A stretch of DNA of 64,000 nt from Lycorma delicatula. Lineage: Eukaryota; Arthropoda; Insecta; Hemiptera; Fulgoridae. The stretch covers positions 32,177,020 to 32,241,019 of the forward strand of contig NC_134464.1 of NCBI RefSeq assembly GCF_047948215.1, given 5' to 3'. The translations under genes and the position numbers were made by a program. The notes below the pieces were generated by a model. It was given only the letters and a program-made list of their open reading frames with translations, made no database searches and was not told where the DNA came from. The number at the start of each line of letters is the position of its first letter. Position 1 is the stretch's first letter. Below, piece by piece: positions 35,335 through 46,919 of this stretch.

Positions 35335-36012
35335 ACATGAATTCCTTGTACACCTATTAAATTACACAAACACATTTTTTAAAATGTGTTTAAACACGTT
35401 TAATTTATTAAATGAAATTTTATTTAATTAATAACTTGAAATTTTTTCATATTTTTTGTTGTTATTACTGAATTATTATTTTTTTACAATCAGAGTTTAA
35501 TAATTATTAATAAATCAATATATTTAAATTAAAAAAAAAAGAGATGAAGTCGGATTCGAACCGATGTGCCTACCCCTTGTAAGATTCAAGTATTTCATTA
35601 ATTAAATTTTTATTTGGGTGTAACTCTGGAACCAAAGAAAATAAGTACAACTTACGATATATCTTTGAAAAGGTCTCAATGAGAGCTTATTGCTGCAGTT
35701 AAGAAAAAATCCAAAATTAAAATTTTTTTAGATTTTGGGCTTTTTTGGACAATTTTGGTCCAGTCAATTGCATTCAAAAGGAGAAGTGCACAACTAGATG
35801 TTACAACATTCCTAAATCCACAATTTCAACATCTTACGGCTAATCATTTTTGAGTTATGCGAGATACAACGTACATACGTACGTACGTACAGAAATCACG
35901 CCGAAACTAGTCAAAATGGATCAGGGATGGTCAAAATGAAAATTTCCGTTGAAATCTGAAAACCGAGATTTTTCGTGGTCACAGAACTTCCTTTACTTCG
36001 TACAAGAAAGTA
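35335..36012 (-). mobile_element. Repeat family A, copy 3, near full length
   Basis: Minus strand. The 5' end is at the right (GTACGAAGTAAAGGAAGT near 35985-36003) and the 3' end at the left (GTGTACAAGGAATTCATGTAG near 35335-35356). It has the ACGT core (35875-35892) and the T-arm-like GGTTCGAATCC preceded by GCACATC and followed by a T run near 35530-35565. Entirely non-coding. Confidence 0.85.
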
Positions 36013-37401
36013 AAAATATTACAAAATTAGATTAGTAAATCAGCTGTTTCATTACAACAATGCAAATTATTAACTTCTCATTTTATTAAAATATTTAACT
36101 AAATTTTGAAATGAAATATATTGCTATAAATAAAGTAAATAATATCAGTTGACTTACCCATCTAATATGCTATAGTGTTGCATATTATTAGTTATTAGTG
36201 TTATATTAGGTAGAGGTAAATTTTTCTAACTATGTAGATCCGCTCTTGTTTCTTCCTTCTAGTATAATTCAGTTTTGAAATGAAGCCGTAACTATACTTT
36301 AATATTCACCTGCATGTATTATATGTCTAACTACGTACGTTATATTTTATATTAATTTTTTGTCTTTTTATATTTATACTATGATTTATGTATAACTTCG
36401 TGACCAAGTTATTACGTATATTATTCCTTTATTTTTATTTATATTTGATATGTTATTTTATAAATATTTTTATGTATAATTATAATTTATGAATATTATA
36501 CGAGGAACCAAGTTGTACGAGATTTATTCTGTTGCGGGCCAATAAATAAACAACTAAACCTCATCCAATCCTTCACCTAACGACCAAAAGTCAACCAAAC
36601 ATCGTTCAGGTCCACGAATTGGTAATTTACAGGTATTTTACTTCGTTTCTGAAAATGTATTCAGCTAAGAACTCAGTGCTAAATAAGTTGAATAAGAGTA
36701 AAATGCAAAGCGCGCTAAGTGAATTGTTTAGTTTTATTATTATTGAACTCGGAACACATCAAAGCGTTCGTAAAAAAAGTATATATATACATTATATGTC
36801 TACAATTACTAACAAATATAAAAGCTATTGATCTTAAAATTTTGGCCTATTAGGCTACATTGAATTTTAAATTGTTTCTAAACCAGTTCCTGATTTCGAC
36901 TTGGACGATCTAAAACGACTTTGCATAATTTTTTTTATTGAACTGTTTAAATCTTTAATATATTTTTTATTACATAAATGCCGGTAGAAATTTGTAGGTA
37001 TTTTTATATATACACGAGCCGATCATTGCACGCTTCGCTTGATCTCCAACATGATCGTTATTCTATGGTTGTGAGAAACTTTCGCATTTATATGATCGTT
37101 CAACCTCCAGGCGTTAATCTCTTTTCTTTTTCTCCTAAAACCCTGGGAAGTAGATGATCGTCCAAGACTCGATCTCTTCTTGGAGGACATAATGAAACAG
37201 ATTGAAAAAACAACATGGAAGGAAGAAGAAGAGAAATTAATAATGAAAAGGGGTAACATTACGTACAAACAAAAAGAAAACTACAAGGAAGGAAATATAC
37301 ACTACTTGACAAATATTTGATAAAAGACAAATAAATGACGAAAGAAAGAATAGTAGTAACTATAAAAGTGGAAATATTAAATCTATATATGAATAGAAAA
37401 A
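36013..37401. other. No gene recognised
   Basis: AT-rich. The 36530-36605 stretch (TTGCGGGCCAATAAATAAAC, then ACCTAACGACC) resembles an LTR end in flavour, but no partner LTR, primer-binding site or gag/pol was found. The minus-strand frame at 37023-37268 is basic, Ser/Arg-rich and unrecognised. Confidence 0.45.
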
Positions 37402-37505
37402 AATTCTTTGTAATGCAAGATTAAGAACCCCATAGGTATACAAAAAAATCTAATCCGGCAAAAAGTTTCTATTTACTGCAGGGTGTTTTATACGTTTTTC
37501 TTTTA
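37402..37505 (+). repeat. Repeat K, copy 1
   Basis: ATGCAAGATTAAG-ACCCCATAG, then ACAAAAAAATCTAATnCG, AAAAnGTTTCT and GGGTGTTTTnTA. It is repeated directly at 38481-38590. Both copies flank a segment holding a tandem repeat and family-A copy 4. Confidence 0.8.
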
Positions 37506-37800
37506 TACTCTCGATTATCCGGTTGTCCGGGTTTTCTCTTATTCCGAAATTCAGTTATATCTACGAGACGGTATGACCAATAATAAAAATTGAAAAGGCT
37601 TATTTTTTACCATGTTGAATGCTAACGTTTGCATAAAAAGATGTACGCTAAATCATTCGGTTATCCGTTATTTTTCCGAAATTTACTTATATCTCTGGAA
37701 CGGTACGGCCAATTTAAAAAACTCAAACAGTGTATTTGCTAGCTGTACAAGGGCTAACGTTTGCAACCAAAAGTTATACTTCGATCATCCGGTTGCTTCG
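37504..37800 (+). repeat. ~140-bp tandem repeat, about 2.1 units
   Basis: Units begin near 37504 (CTCTCGATTATCCGGTTGTCCG), 37650 (ATCATTCGGTTATCCG) and 37783 (TCGATCATCCGGTTG). Each unit contains TCCGAAATT(C/T)A(G/C)TTATATCTnnnGA and GCTAACGTTTGCA. The 91-codon plus-strand frame (37612-37887) spans the array and has no domain. Confidence 0.75.
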
Positions 37801-37854
37801 TTATGTATATTCATATCTATATCTTCTATATATATATATATAAAAAATGAAAAG

Positions 37855-38472
37855 TACATAAAATTTTATTTCATTAGTAACTGCTGAATATTTTCATTTT
37901 TTTTATTTTTATTGTTATTATTTATCATAAACATTTTTTTTACAATCAGGGGTTAATGATTATTAATAAATCAATACATTTAAATTTAAAAAAAAAGTTA
38001 CAGAAAAGGAGATGAAGTGTGATTCGAAGACTTGCCTTCTCCTTGTAAGATCCAAATATTTCATTAATTAAAATTTTATTTGGATATAACGCTGGAATCA
38101 ATACAAATAAGTACAACTTATGATATGTCTTTGAAAAGCTCTCAATGGGGGCTATTACTGCAGTTATCAAAAAGTCCAAAATCCAAATGTTTTTGATTTT
38201 GGGTTTTTCGGACACTTTTGGTTCAGTCGACTGCAATAAAAAAAGGAGGTGCACAACTAGATGTTACAATAGACCTATATCAAAAATTTCAACATCCTAT
38301 TGCTAATCGTTTTTGATTTATGCGAGATACATACGCATATACGTACCGTAAATATGTCACGCCGAAACTAGTTAAAAATGGATTCAGGGATGGTCAAAAT
38401 TTCCGTTGAAATCTGGAAACCGAAATTATTCGCGACCACAATACTTCCTTTACTTCGTACAAGGAAGTAAAA
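37855..38472 (-). mobile_element. Repeat family A, copy 4
   Basis: Minus strand. The 5' end at the right has the CTTCGTACAAGGAAGTAAAAA terminus at 38452-38472. The core is degraded (CATACGCATATACGTAC), the TTGGATCTTACAAGG-AGAAGGCA block is present, and the T-arm-like segment reads TTCGAATC. The extreme 3' end (CGTACAAGGAAGT) is missing at the left. Confidence 0.8.
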
Positions 38473-38480
38473 AGGAGTTG

Positions 38481-38590
38481 ATTTCTTTGAAATGCAAGAT
38501 TAAGGACCCCATAGGTGTACAAAAAAATCTAATTCGACAAAAGGTTTCTCTTTATTGCAAGGGTGTTTTTTATGTTCTTTTTTTCGATGC
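38481..38590 (+). repeat. Repeat K, copy 2
   Basis: Direct repeat of 37402-37505, starting a few bases beyond the 5' end of family-A copy 4. The 78-codon frame at 38406-38642 crosses it and is not a recognised protein. Confidence 0.8.
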
Positions 38591-38770
38591 GACTGCTCAT
38601 GCGGCAGTAAAACGCATATTTCTATTGCACAAATCCGGCTAAACAACTTTTTTTTTAAATAGCCAAATATTATTTTTTTAATTATTTATTGATATGACAA
38701 ATAAAAAATAAAAAATGTTGGTGATTGTTATTTAAAGTTATCGGTTAGAATAACTATTATTTCCAATAAT

Positions 38771-39013
38771 CTCGATCTTCCATTAGAATTTAATAAAATT
38801 CAATTTCCTTTTTGATTATTATATGCGATTACAGTAAACAAAGCCCAAGGGCAAACTGTGAAAGTTGTGGGTCTGGATTTAGAAGATCCGTGAGTTTCTC
38901 ATGGACAACTCTACGTTGGATGGTCTAGAGTAGGAAGTTGAAAAGGAATGATTATTTTTACTAAAGAAGAAAGAAAAACAGCAAATTCTGTCTATTGCGA
39001 AGCTTTACAGTAA
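38771..39013 (+). pseudogene. Helitron Pif1-type helicase, C-terminal relic
   Basis: The plus-strand frame reads LDLPLEFNKIQFPF*LLYAI, then TVNKAQGQTVKVVGLDLEDP, a stop, SHGQLYVGWSRVGS, a stop, KGMIIFTKEE and ANSVYCEALQ, ending at a normal stop at 39011. The NKAQGQT and SHGQLYVg.SRV blocks are the last helicase motifs of the Pif1-like helicase carried by Helitrons. Three in-frame stops (38813, 38891 and one after VGS) make it dead; the second replaces the residue usually before FSHGQLY. The Rep nuclease and the helicase N-terminal motifs are absent. Helitrons are rolling-circle elements, and this family could have supplied enzymes for the non-autonomous repeats nearby. Confidence 0.85.
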
Positions 39014-39286
39014 AATTATTTAATAGAGATAAGAGATCGAAATAAATAATTAAAGTACCGCAAAAACAAATAGTAAAACTTTCTTAATTACAGTAATTTT
39101 ATAACTAAAGTTAAAATTATGTATCTTTACACGATTACGATAAATAAATCAGTTTTCAAAAATCTATTTTCCTTTTACGATTCAAAGAGCAAAGCGAAAC
39201 GATGCCTGGATGAGAACCCCGGCGAAGCCGAGCTATAGCTAAAAAAAATCACTAAACTAATTTCATCGTAGCGAAATGATAATATT
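39014..39286 (+). other. Possible Helitron 3' region
   Basis: After the helicase comes AT-rich sequence, then 39185-39241 with AAAGAGCAAAGCGAAACGAT and CCCCGGCGAAGCCGAGCTATAGCTAA. The small palindromes (GGCGAAGCC, AGCTATAGCT) followed by CTAA are consistent with a Helitron terminus (hairpin, then CTRR), but I cannot confirm the end. Confidence 0.45.
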
Positions 39287-39375
39287 TATTTTCTTAAAAT
39301 AATTCAGTAAAATACTTTATTCTCACAAAAATGAGGGTACGAACGTGTCGCGGGTCCAGGAGGGAAAGCCTTATT
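39287..39375 (+). repeat. Repeat J, copy 2
   Basis: Matches 13735-13820 through TTTCTTAAAATA, ATTCTCACAAAAATGAGG and the following ACGAAnGnGTCG block. Confidence 0.55.
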
Positions 39376-39944
39376 CGGGTGCTACTTTATAAATACTCAT
39401 TAAAAAAAAGAATTAGTCATTTTAGTTCATTATATTTCTATTGCTATGGTGACAAAAATTTAATGAAGTAAAAGGATTCATTTTTGTTTCATGAATATCT
39501 TTAAATTCCCAACTTCACCCTTAAGGAGGCTAGGGCTAGATCTTCGGCTTAAAAATATCCCTGAGATAACCCGAAGTGTATCTTAAAGATTTGAAATCAA
39601 TCGGTCGTTTGGTTCTCACGTGATGCTCTTGAAAACTAACAAAGTTTCGTTTTTATATATAAGATATATTAATGTTAATTATTTTTGCCGGGAGAAAAAT
39701 TTAAATTAAACTTCAATAAGAGGTTGTTATAAAGATAATGAAGTGTAATAAAAAGGAGGATATTAAGATAAGAGAATATAATATACATAAATGTAAAGAA
39801 TTTTGCTGTTTACAGAATGAAATTACAAAGGCTAGTCAAAATTAAGTAAGATCAGAAGCAAACTGATACAAACAAGTAAAGCATTCACGTATAAATGAAT
39901 TCTGCTAGTATAAAATATAGATTTTAAAATAAGGAAAATATTAT
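39376..39944. other. Repeat-like spacer
   Basis: The 39560-39660 stretch (TTGAAATCAATCGGTCGTTTGG, then TTCTCACGTGATG) has the AATCGGTC-type block found near the ends of many insect elements. No gene. Confidence 0.4.
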
Positions 39945-40330
39945 TAAAAATATTTCGGGAAGTGTAGCGCTATATGGTAATAAAGCTTAGGTAATACAAA
40001 TTTCAGAAAGACAAAGAATATATAGCCTTTGAAATTTGCTATTAAAAGGTTAGGTGAACTGATGAAAGAGAAAACAAAGAGATTTTTAAAAAAGGATAAT
40101 AATTTGAGACAGAATCTTGTAATTAGGTCAACTATAATTTAGTGTGCCGTGCATTAAGACGCTCATATTGAGCTAATTTGATATAAGAGGGATGAATAGC
40201 AAGTAAAATATGTAGAGGTAGACAAAAAGTAAAATTTATAAAACAGTAAAATAAAATTTAGGATGAACTAATTATACTCAAATTAAAAGATTACCACCAA
40301 GAATAAAATCAAATAATTCAAACGAGTAGT
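39945..40330 (+). pseudogene. Old LINE-1-type 3' relic
   Basis: Strongly decayed. VALYGNKAWVIQISERQR matches the VALYGSETWTI.VSEKKR block of LINE-1. After many stops, the second half gives a decayed LI.EG.IASKICRGRQKVKFIKQ, matching the ALILEGQVE.K..GRPRLEYVKQ block, then a remnant near KRL. Divergence is much higher than for the copies at 2648 and 16476, so it is an older insertion or a sister family. Confidence 0.65.
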
Positions 40331-41040
40331 AGCTATAAAAAAGTTACTTGTTTTATTTTATTTATCTTTATAAATTTCTTTATATTTACTAATCATAATC
40401 GGTAACATAATTGGAATATTATGAATAGCTTCTTTAACGGTTTCAGTTTTTTCTATTCACAAATTTATTAAATATTTTCCAATGAAATCTTTTATTTAAG
40501 TGAATTTCAGCTTATAACACCTAATATATTTTCTTTATACTGATAGGAAAGTCCTCGAAAAATATTTAATAAAAAATTATTTTCAAAGAGTAAATGATAA
40601 GAAAAAGTTTGTAAAGATTTTGCTGAAATCTTTCAGTTTTTACACAGAACACATAATATAAAACGTAATAAATTTCAAAAATATCATTCCTCGTACGAAT
40701 TATTTTATTTTCTTACGTAATGAACTTATTTACTTTATTTTTTAATAGGTTTGTAATTCATTTTCTTAAACCAATTAAAAAAATGTTTTAGAATAATTTA
40801 ATAAACAGGTAGAAAGTGAAAAATCTTAAAACAAAAATTAAAACTTGTGCTAAGTTCATGGTCTTAAGGTTTCATAAACACCTCGGATTACAATATTTGA
40901 CAAGTAAATTGTTACAGCTTATAAATGTCTTTGTTAAATTTATGATTAAGACTGAAAAATACCTCCATCCTGATAGACTACGTCTTATTTGCAAAAAAAA
41001 AAAAAAACAATGCATATTTTTTATCAAACAAATCGCATAA
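40331..41040. other. No gene recognised
   Basis: AT-rich. The frame at 40816-41040 is Lys-rich without domain signature. Confidence 0.5.
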
Positions 41041-41905
41041 TATCAGGTTGTCTAAGAAGTATTGATCCTTTGGAGGCCAAACTTGAGATTACATTTATTG
41101 TTATTGGAAAATAACTTTATGAGACCACATATACACCATTTTTTCGAAGACCTTCTGCCATTTTTCCGGCACACAGCATAATCTCATCGCTATAGAACTT
41201 CTGAGGTTCTGGTCAAAAAATTAGTGACACGTGGTTTTCACAGGCATCTTCTGAAACTAACTTAACATCGTTCAGGGAGTTCTGCAGAAACCGAAACAAA
41301 TGATAATCCGACAGTAGTAGGTCCAGGCTAAACAGCGGATGCGTTACAACCTCCTAGCCAGATTCTCTCAATTTCTGACGGGTTGTTAAAGATGTACACG
41401 GTCTGGCTTTGCCAGTTTCGTATGTGACACCCTTTCTGTTGACCAGTTCAGGCTATTTCTTTTGAATTGCTAGATACAATCGCTCTAATTGTCGATAGGA
41501 CAGATCTGAGTCTATCATTCTGCCTGACGATAGCACTTCGCGATGCACAATGCCCTTCCAATCCCACCAAACGCACAGCATAACCTTCCTGGTGTACACT
41601 TTACCACAGACCGTAGAACTTTTCCTTGTTTTACCCACGATTTTTTTTGCAAATTTTTGTCCTAGATTATCCAATTTTTATCACTCGTGATCAACCGCTT
41701 CAGAAATGACTCGACTTCGTTACGTTTCAGTAGATATTTGCAGCAAGAAATTCCGACTGAATAAATTGTAAGTCAGATCATGTGGCACCCAAACGTCGAC
41801 CTTATTTTTGTAAGCAGCTTTCTCTAAACGGTTTAATGTTATATGGTGATGATGATGTTTAGGTTATTGGCGATGTCATGATTGCTTACACGCCAGTCTT
41901 CCTTG
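41041..41905 (-). pseudogene. mariner-family transposase relic
   Basis: Minus strand. Part of the helix-turn-helix is visible (DWRVSNHDIANNLNI), followed by LLKRNEVESFLKRLITSDKNWI (first catalytic-Asp region; the usual form is TGDEKW). After frame changes come RKVMLCVWWDWKGIVHREVL, SGRMIDSDLSYRQLERLYLA, then PELVNRKGVTYETGKARPCTSLTTRQKLRE and FSLDLLLSDYHLF. The HDNARPHTS block has lost its Asp (ETGKARPCTS); the final Asp (SDYHLF) remains. The left end, CAGGTTGTCTAAGAAGTATTG at about 41044, is of the kind seen in mariner termini; the matching right end was not found. Dead copy. Confidence 0.85.
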
Positions 41906-42703
41906 ACTTTTGCCAGATTACGCTAACGCTATATCGAGCGCCAAAGAATCAATACGTTTTAAACTACCTATTATTAAAAGAATTGCAACACATTATTTTC
42001 AGTACTTTTTAGGGGTGGCTGTTATCCCACAATCCTCTGATCTTTTGAAAAATCCTCTGACCCTACTATTTAGGGAAAAATACAGGAATAATGAAGAAAA
42101 ATACTAAAATACAATATAATTAAATAATAATAATATCAGAAACATTTATAAAATAAGTTTTACGGGGAAAGCAGTTTACATTAAAAAAAAATACACCAAA
42201 AATATTATTTCTTTCTAACTGTATTTTTGACAACAATACTGATTTAAAAAAAAATTCTCAATGAATGAGGGATATAATTCTCTGTACCTTTCCTCGTACA
42301 TCAAGTTTTAATACATAACCACAAGAAAAGCTCATAAAAAGCTCATGATAACTGGTTAAATTAACAAATAAAGTGTGGCTGTTTACAGTGAGTGGCGATA
42401 GCCAACCCTAAAGAGAAGTGAGAGAAAATATATTTCTCGATGGAACCGTCCAGTTATGCAGTCTGTGTTCAGTAGTAAACTTACATTAACCAACGTAGAC
42501 AAATGATCGTTGCGAGAACGGCGTATTCGAAAGGAATGTATTTATTGTATTCAAATCAGTAACCCGTGTGCGTTAAGATTAAATGCGAGTGGGCACGGAA
42601 GATACCTTCACAAAATGCTACTTTGAAATGAGTTGAATAATGAAACGACAAGGGTAAAATGTGTAATGTATTAGTTGGTAATACATAAACAGTACTTATT
42701 CTA
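41906..42703. other. No gene recognised
   Basis: The 42390-42690 part is of higher complexity but unrecognised. Confidence 0.45.
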
Positions 42704-42760
42704 TAGAGAGAGAGAATGAGAGAGAGAGAGAGAGAATGAGAGAGAGAGAGTGAGAGAGAC
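42704..42760 (+). repeat. (GA)n tract with GAATGA interruptions
   Basis: A purine repeat on the plus strand, regularly broken by AATG. Confidence 0.9.
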
Positions 42761-42934
42761 GCGTGTGTGAGCTGGAACAGCGGTTATTCAAAATTCATTT
42801 CGTTCTTCAGTCCCTTCTTAAAACACGTCGGACAGCAGTGTTCGACGTATTCTACACTACAATCTCAAATTTTACCCGTATAAAATTTATTACAATTCTG
42901 TACTTCAGTTTAATGAATTATAAATACGAATTTA

Positions 42935-43095
42935 ATCAATATATAATATTAATTTACGACTTGTTCCTGATTCGTCCAAATAATGTCCCAATAATATTAC
43001 GATCATTAATGTAATACGATATATATATATATATTACTTCGAAACGATTAGATCGCAATAGAAGTTTTCACATAGACTAATTTTTTAAATAGATT
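42935..43095 (+). repeat. Repeat E, copy 1
   Basis: Shares ATATTAATnTTAnGACTTGTTCCTGATTC, TCCAAATAAnGTC, AATATTACGATCA, ATTACTTCGAA(A/T)CGATTA and ATCGC-ATAGAAGTTTTCA with the reverse complement of 46925-47080. An internal TA run (43019-43034) is private to this copy. Confidence 0.7.
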
Positions 43096-43904
43096 ATCGT
43101 GCCAGATGAAGTGCATTTTGACATTAATGATAATGTTAAACAAAAAATTAACTGTTACTAGAATAAGGGAAAATTCATTACGTTGTGCAAAGAAAACTAC
43201 TGCACAGTGCTAAAATTACTCTAATGTGAAGAATCGGCATTACCTAAATATATTTTCGAAGATGATGACACAATCCCCATTATTTCTCAGAGATACGGAG
43301 CAATGCTTACAGCTATAGAAATCCCTTATGAGATTCACGTTTAAATTTGATTGTAATCGGGTGGTACCACAGCGGATCTACTGGAATGACGATAAACGAT
43401 TAAAGTGACATCTTTCTCGGACACCTCATTTCCTGTTTTGGAGATAAACTTTACCACCTAAGACACGCTGTCTAATAGCTTAAAACTACTTACTTTGGGA
43501 ATACCTGTAATCTAAACAGTTTATAGATAGATAACGTAATTATACGAATTTGAAATATAGCCTAATTAAAAAAATTATTTAAACTGATGCTTGATAAGAA
43601 GAGTATTTTCGGATATCACTTATTAACCAATGTATTCGATACCATGTAGCTCATTTAAAAATGTTTTAATTTTTAAAAAGTAAAGGAAATTTAATACAAT
43701 ATAAATCGTAAATAATTATTGCATTTTATATAAAAGGGTCTCATTTCTATTTACATGTAATTATGTCACAAAATCATTTGAAAAACTCCTTGTTCCACTG
43801 CCCTACTTTATAAAGAGAAATAAAAAATCGGGTGGGGCTGTGTCGGGGCGCACGACTGTTGGTTTAACGTGAAACGTTACAGACGGATGAAGTTCCTCCG
43901 AGCT
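43096..43904. other. No gene recognised
   Basis: Nothing identified. Confidence 0.4.
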
Positions 43905-44038
43905 ACAGACCGACCAACTTATCTGTAGAGTTAAATGGGAGAGTCACCATCGTATTTTTTGAACAAAACTGAAAGTTTCCGATGGAAAATTTTAGTTCCT
44001 TCATTCGGCCAGCTTTACAGATAAATTGGTCGGTCTGT
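43905..44038. repeat. Inverted repeat, 26-bp arms
   Basis: ACAGACCGACCAACTTATCT (start of the arm at 43905-43930) matches the reverse complement of 44013-44038 at 24 of 26 positions, with an 82-base spacer. It may be a short foldback element or a regulatory hairpin. No coding region. Confidence 0.75.
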
Positions 44039-44179
44039 ATGTCAGCGAGTCACTTTTAGTGTATTGGATTGAAATGAAAACCAGACATTGACTGCGTATT
44101 AAATTTAATTTTAACGTAAAAGACACTATGCAGTACATGATATTTATCTCGACTAATATTCGACGACAATATTTCGTCT

Positions 44180-44700
44180 TTGATAGATGCATGGATGCTA
44201 TTTTCACTCGTTATGTCCATTAGTTCGGATACAGATACTGGTAGAGGTGCACGCGCGTCGACGTAGATCACTGAGCGCGCCGTGCCAGCTTTGCGACGAC
44301 ACCGAACATTGCTCGAGACCGGACATTGGGGTACCCGTGCATGACCTATTACCTCCCCTTTTCAACGATAAGCATAAATTATATTTCTGGCTGGCTTTTG
44401 CGCGGGCTGAGGATGACATACTGAATGTTTATACTTTTTTACATGTTTAATGTAATTTTTTACACATATATAATGTTCAAAATACACTTATTATTACTTA
44501 AATCGATTTATCTCGACAAAATCTAAACATGAACATACAAATCACCGCGATACCACGTCTAAGTCGTGAGCTACACTGAATAGAAATGAGCGAGAGCGCC
44601 AGTTTTGGCTGATCTGCGCTGTGCTCCCCCCAGCTAATCCACTCGACGGTGATATAAACAAAGTCGTATCGGCGAGTTGAATATGTCAGTTATAGAATGA
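44180..44700. other. CpG-rich segment, possible promoter/exon or element leader
   Basis: Unusually rich in CpG for this window (GCACGCGCGTCGACGTAGAT near 44250, GAGCGCGCCGTGCC near 44274, then GAGCGAGAGCGCC near 44590). Frames of 87 codons (plus, 44187-44450) and 71 codons (minus) overlap here with no recognised domain. It could mark an unmethylated regulatory region or a GC-rich TE leader; the sequence alone does not decide. Confidence 0.3.
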
Positions 44701-44989
44701 AACCGTATTTACGTCTCTGAGATAAATAATTAAGGAATTATTAAGGCAGAACGATATAAACCTTTTCGTTACGCTTTAATTTTCTATTCTGGTACCTGAA
44801 TATTTCGGTGTGATTTTAAAGACGTTTTCACGTCAAAACTAACGAACTACCTTAACTATTTATCTCAAAATTATGCCAAAATTAAAAAGCTATATTTTTC
44901 AACATAATGTTTTTGTTTTATACATCCTATTTCACAGAAAATAGTGGTGATACAGTTCTGAACCCATTTTTAAAAAGATATAGATAAAA
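44701..44989. other. No gene recognised
   Basis: Spacer without recognised features. Confidence 0.4.
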
Positions 44990-45215
44990 ACCATAAGAAA
45001 CAACTAAATTCGCTCCTTAATTTACCTTCCTAGGATTTCAGTAGGGTTTCATTTCAGTGGAGGAGCAGAAGTCAGAGCGAAATCTTTCACCAGCCGTAAC
45101 TCGCTAACGAAGTGTTTTCGAACCCATGTTCATAATAATTTTTTTCATTATTTTAATGAAAGAAATACGCCTATGAAGTTTAGTAGAATCGTCCCGGGAC
45201 ACTCTGTATACACTT
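44990..45215 (+). repeat. Probable transposable-element end
   Basis: CACCAGCCGTAACTCGCTAACG, then AATGAAAGAAATACGCCTATG and the ending CGTCCCGGGACACTCTGTATA. GGGACACnCTGTATA-type ends are common in insect DNA elements. No partner end or transposase is seen here. Confidence 0.45.
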
Positions 45216-46919
45216 CCAAAAATATAAGTAGAAAATTTTATAAAATTTGACTTTAACTATAACCATCAACGGTTCTGCTTTATAAAATATTAGCATATTA
45301 CAGAGGTGCTGTTAGCTAATAATTAGTTATTGGCTAGTTCCTTTCTCTATCAGAAAAAATTAATTCCTATATAATGTTTACTACATTATCAGATGAAAAT
45401 ATACTTCACAGAAATTTTATTTAACTATCAAGAAGATACGTAATTTTTTTTACGTAAACTTATAAAATGATGCTGAATATTTAAATATATTTAAGCTGGA
45501 GGTATGAAAACTTATTGAAAGACGATAGTTTTAAATGTCATGTATGATTTATATAATATATATATAAAATGTCAAATAAAAAAAGGAAAACAAGATAACT
45601 GTAAAATACATAAATCAAAGGATGAATCTATATAAATAACACGACAAAATAAGCTGCTGTCAATAAAGAAGAGGGGTCATGTTGTCTACACAGAGTTAAA
45701 TACCCGACACTTTTGCGGTAAATTTATGTACTTAAATTAAATTTAAAACGCAATAATTAAAAAAATAAAGTCAAAGTAAATTGATACGATTCCAGTCTAA
45801 TATTTATAATTTAAAAACAGTGATAACGTAGATTTTAATAAAACTCATTTATATTTTTTTATTTTTAGAAAATAAGAATAATACGATTTGCTAAATATTT
45901 TTTAAACGAAATGTGATCTTAAATCGTCATATGTGTTTAGTGGAGAAACAGGTCTAAATCTTCTAGTAAACGCTAATGTCTTCTTCCCTCCAAGCGTACT
46001 TTATTCTCCATTTATCATCACTGTCGTGCGCACAATCCTTCACTTTCCCGTAACCCACTACGACATACGAAGAAAAGAAAATTTCTATTCCTTCTTTCTC
46101 TTTCTACTACTTCCCCTTCAATTACATTTTATATGATACATTTCTTTTTTTATTTTATCTATGTCCTATCCAATTTAACTTTCGAAAAAATAAATGAAAC
46201 ATTATTGTACGTTACTCTTTTATATAGGTTCTTAATGCAAAACGAAGTTAATCTGTAATGAAGATAAAATTATAAACTTAGTTGTAATTGTTCAAGGAAT
46301 CGAACACAATACCTGTTAATTTAGAAGGAATTTATTAATTCCTTGAACACATTAATGAACACATTATTATGTGTTCATTCTTTATAGAAAACAGAAAAAC
46401 ACGATTCAGTTATAATAAATTTAAAAAAAGGCAGAGAAAAAAGAACGAAAATTATTATATTGAGGAGTAAGAAATAAAGTAGAGAATATAGAGAGAAAAA
46501 AAAAGAGAGATATTTAGAATAATCAGCCGAAACTGAACGCAGATGTAATGTTATTTCAGTATGCAAACGATAATTATTTATAATATTAAGAATTAAAAAA
46601 AAAAATTGTTGGTTATATTTATGAAATGCACAACGTAATTAATCAAATTAAGATACGTGACTAAGTGAAGAACTTTTTATCGTTTTTAAATAAATAAAGT
46701 TTATTCATAGGAAAAACGCAAATAACAACATGAAGAGAGAATAAAGAGGTACTGGGAAGAGAGAAAACATGAAAGAAGTGAAGAAAGTTGTAACGTGGTG
46801 AAAATAAAAAAAAAAACCTTTAAAAAGATTATACTCTCCTTTCGCCCTAAAAATAATCCTTTTTCAATTATTCCTTCAATCTTTAATTTCATGACGACTC
46901 TAAAACTTCTAAATTTAAA
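45216..46919. other. Long AT-rich interval, no gene recognised
   Basis: The minus-strand frames at 46375-46892 are Phe/Leu/Ser-rich antisense readings of purine-rich DNA (46380-46900 is A/G-rich on the plus strand). A short inverted duplication around GAACACATTA/TAATGTGTTC lies near 46350-46378. Confidence 0.5.

Noticed and set aside
36170..36640. Possible LTR (AATAAA near TTGCGGGCC)
   Set aside because: No second LTR, primer-binding site or retroviral-type gene was found around it.
37504..37800. CRISPR-like or satellite array
   Set aside because: Only about two diverged ~140-bp units with no spacer pattern; a simple tandem duplication explains it.
44187..44450. 87-codon frame in CpG-rich sequence as a possible exon
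   Set aside because: No domain, no convincing splice context, and equally long frames on the opposite strand; kept only as a CpG-rich region.
46375..46892. Hydrophobic minus-strand frames
   Set aside because: Same artefact: the plus strand is purine-rich, so the complementary strand reads as Phe/Leu/Ser.
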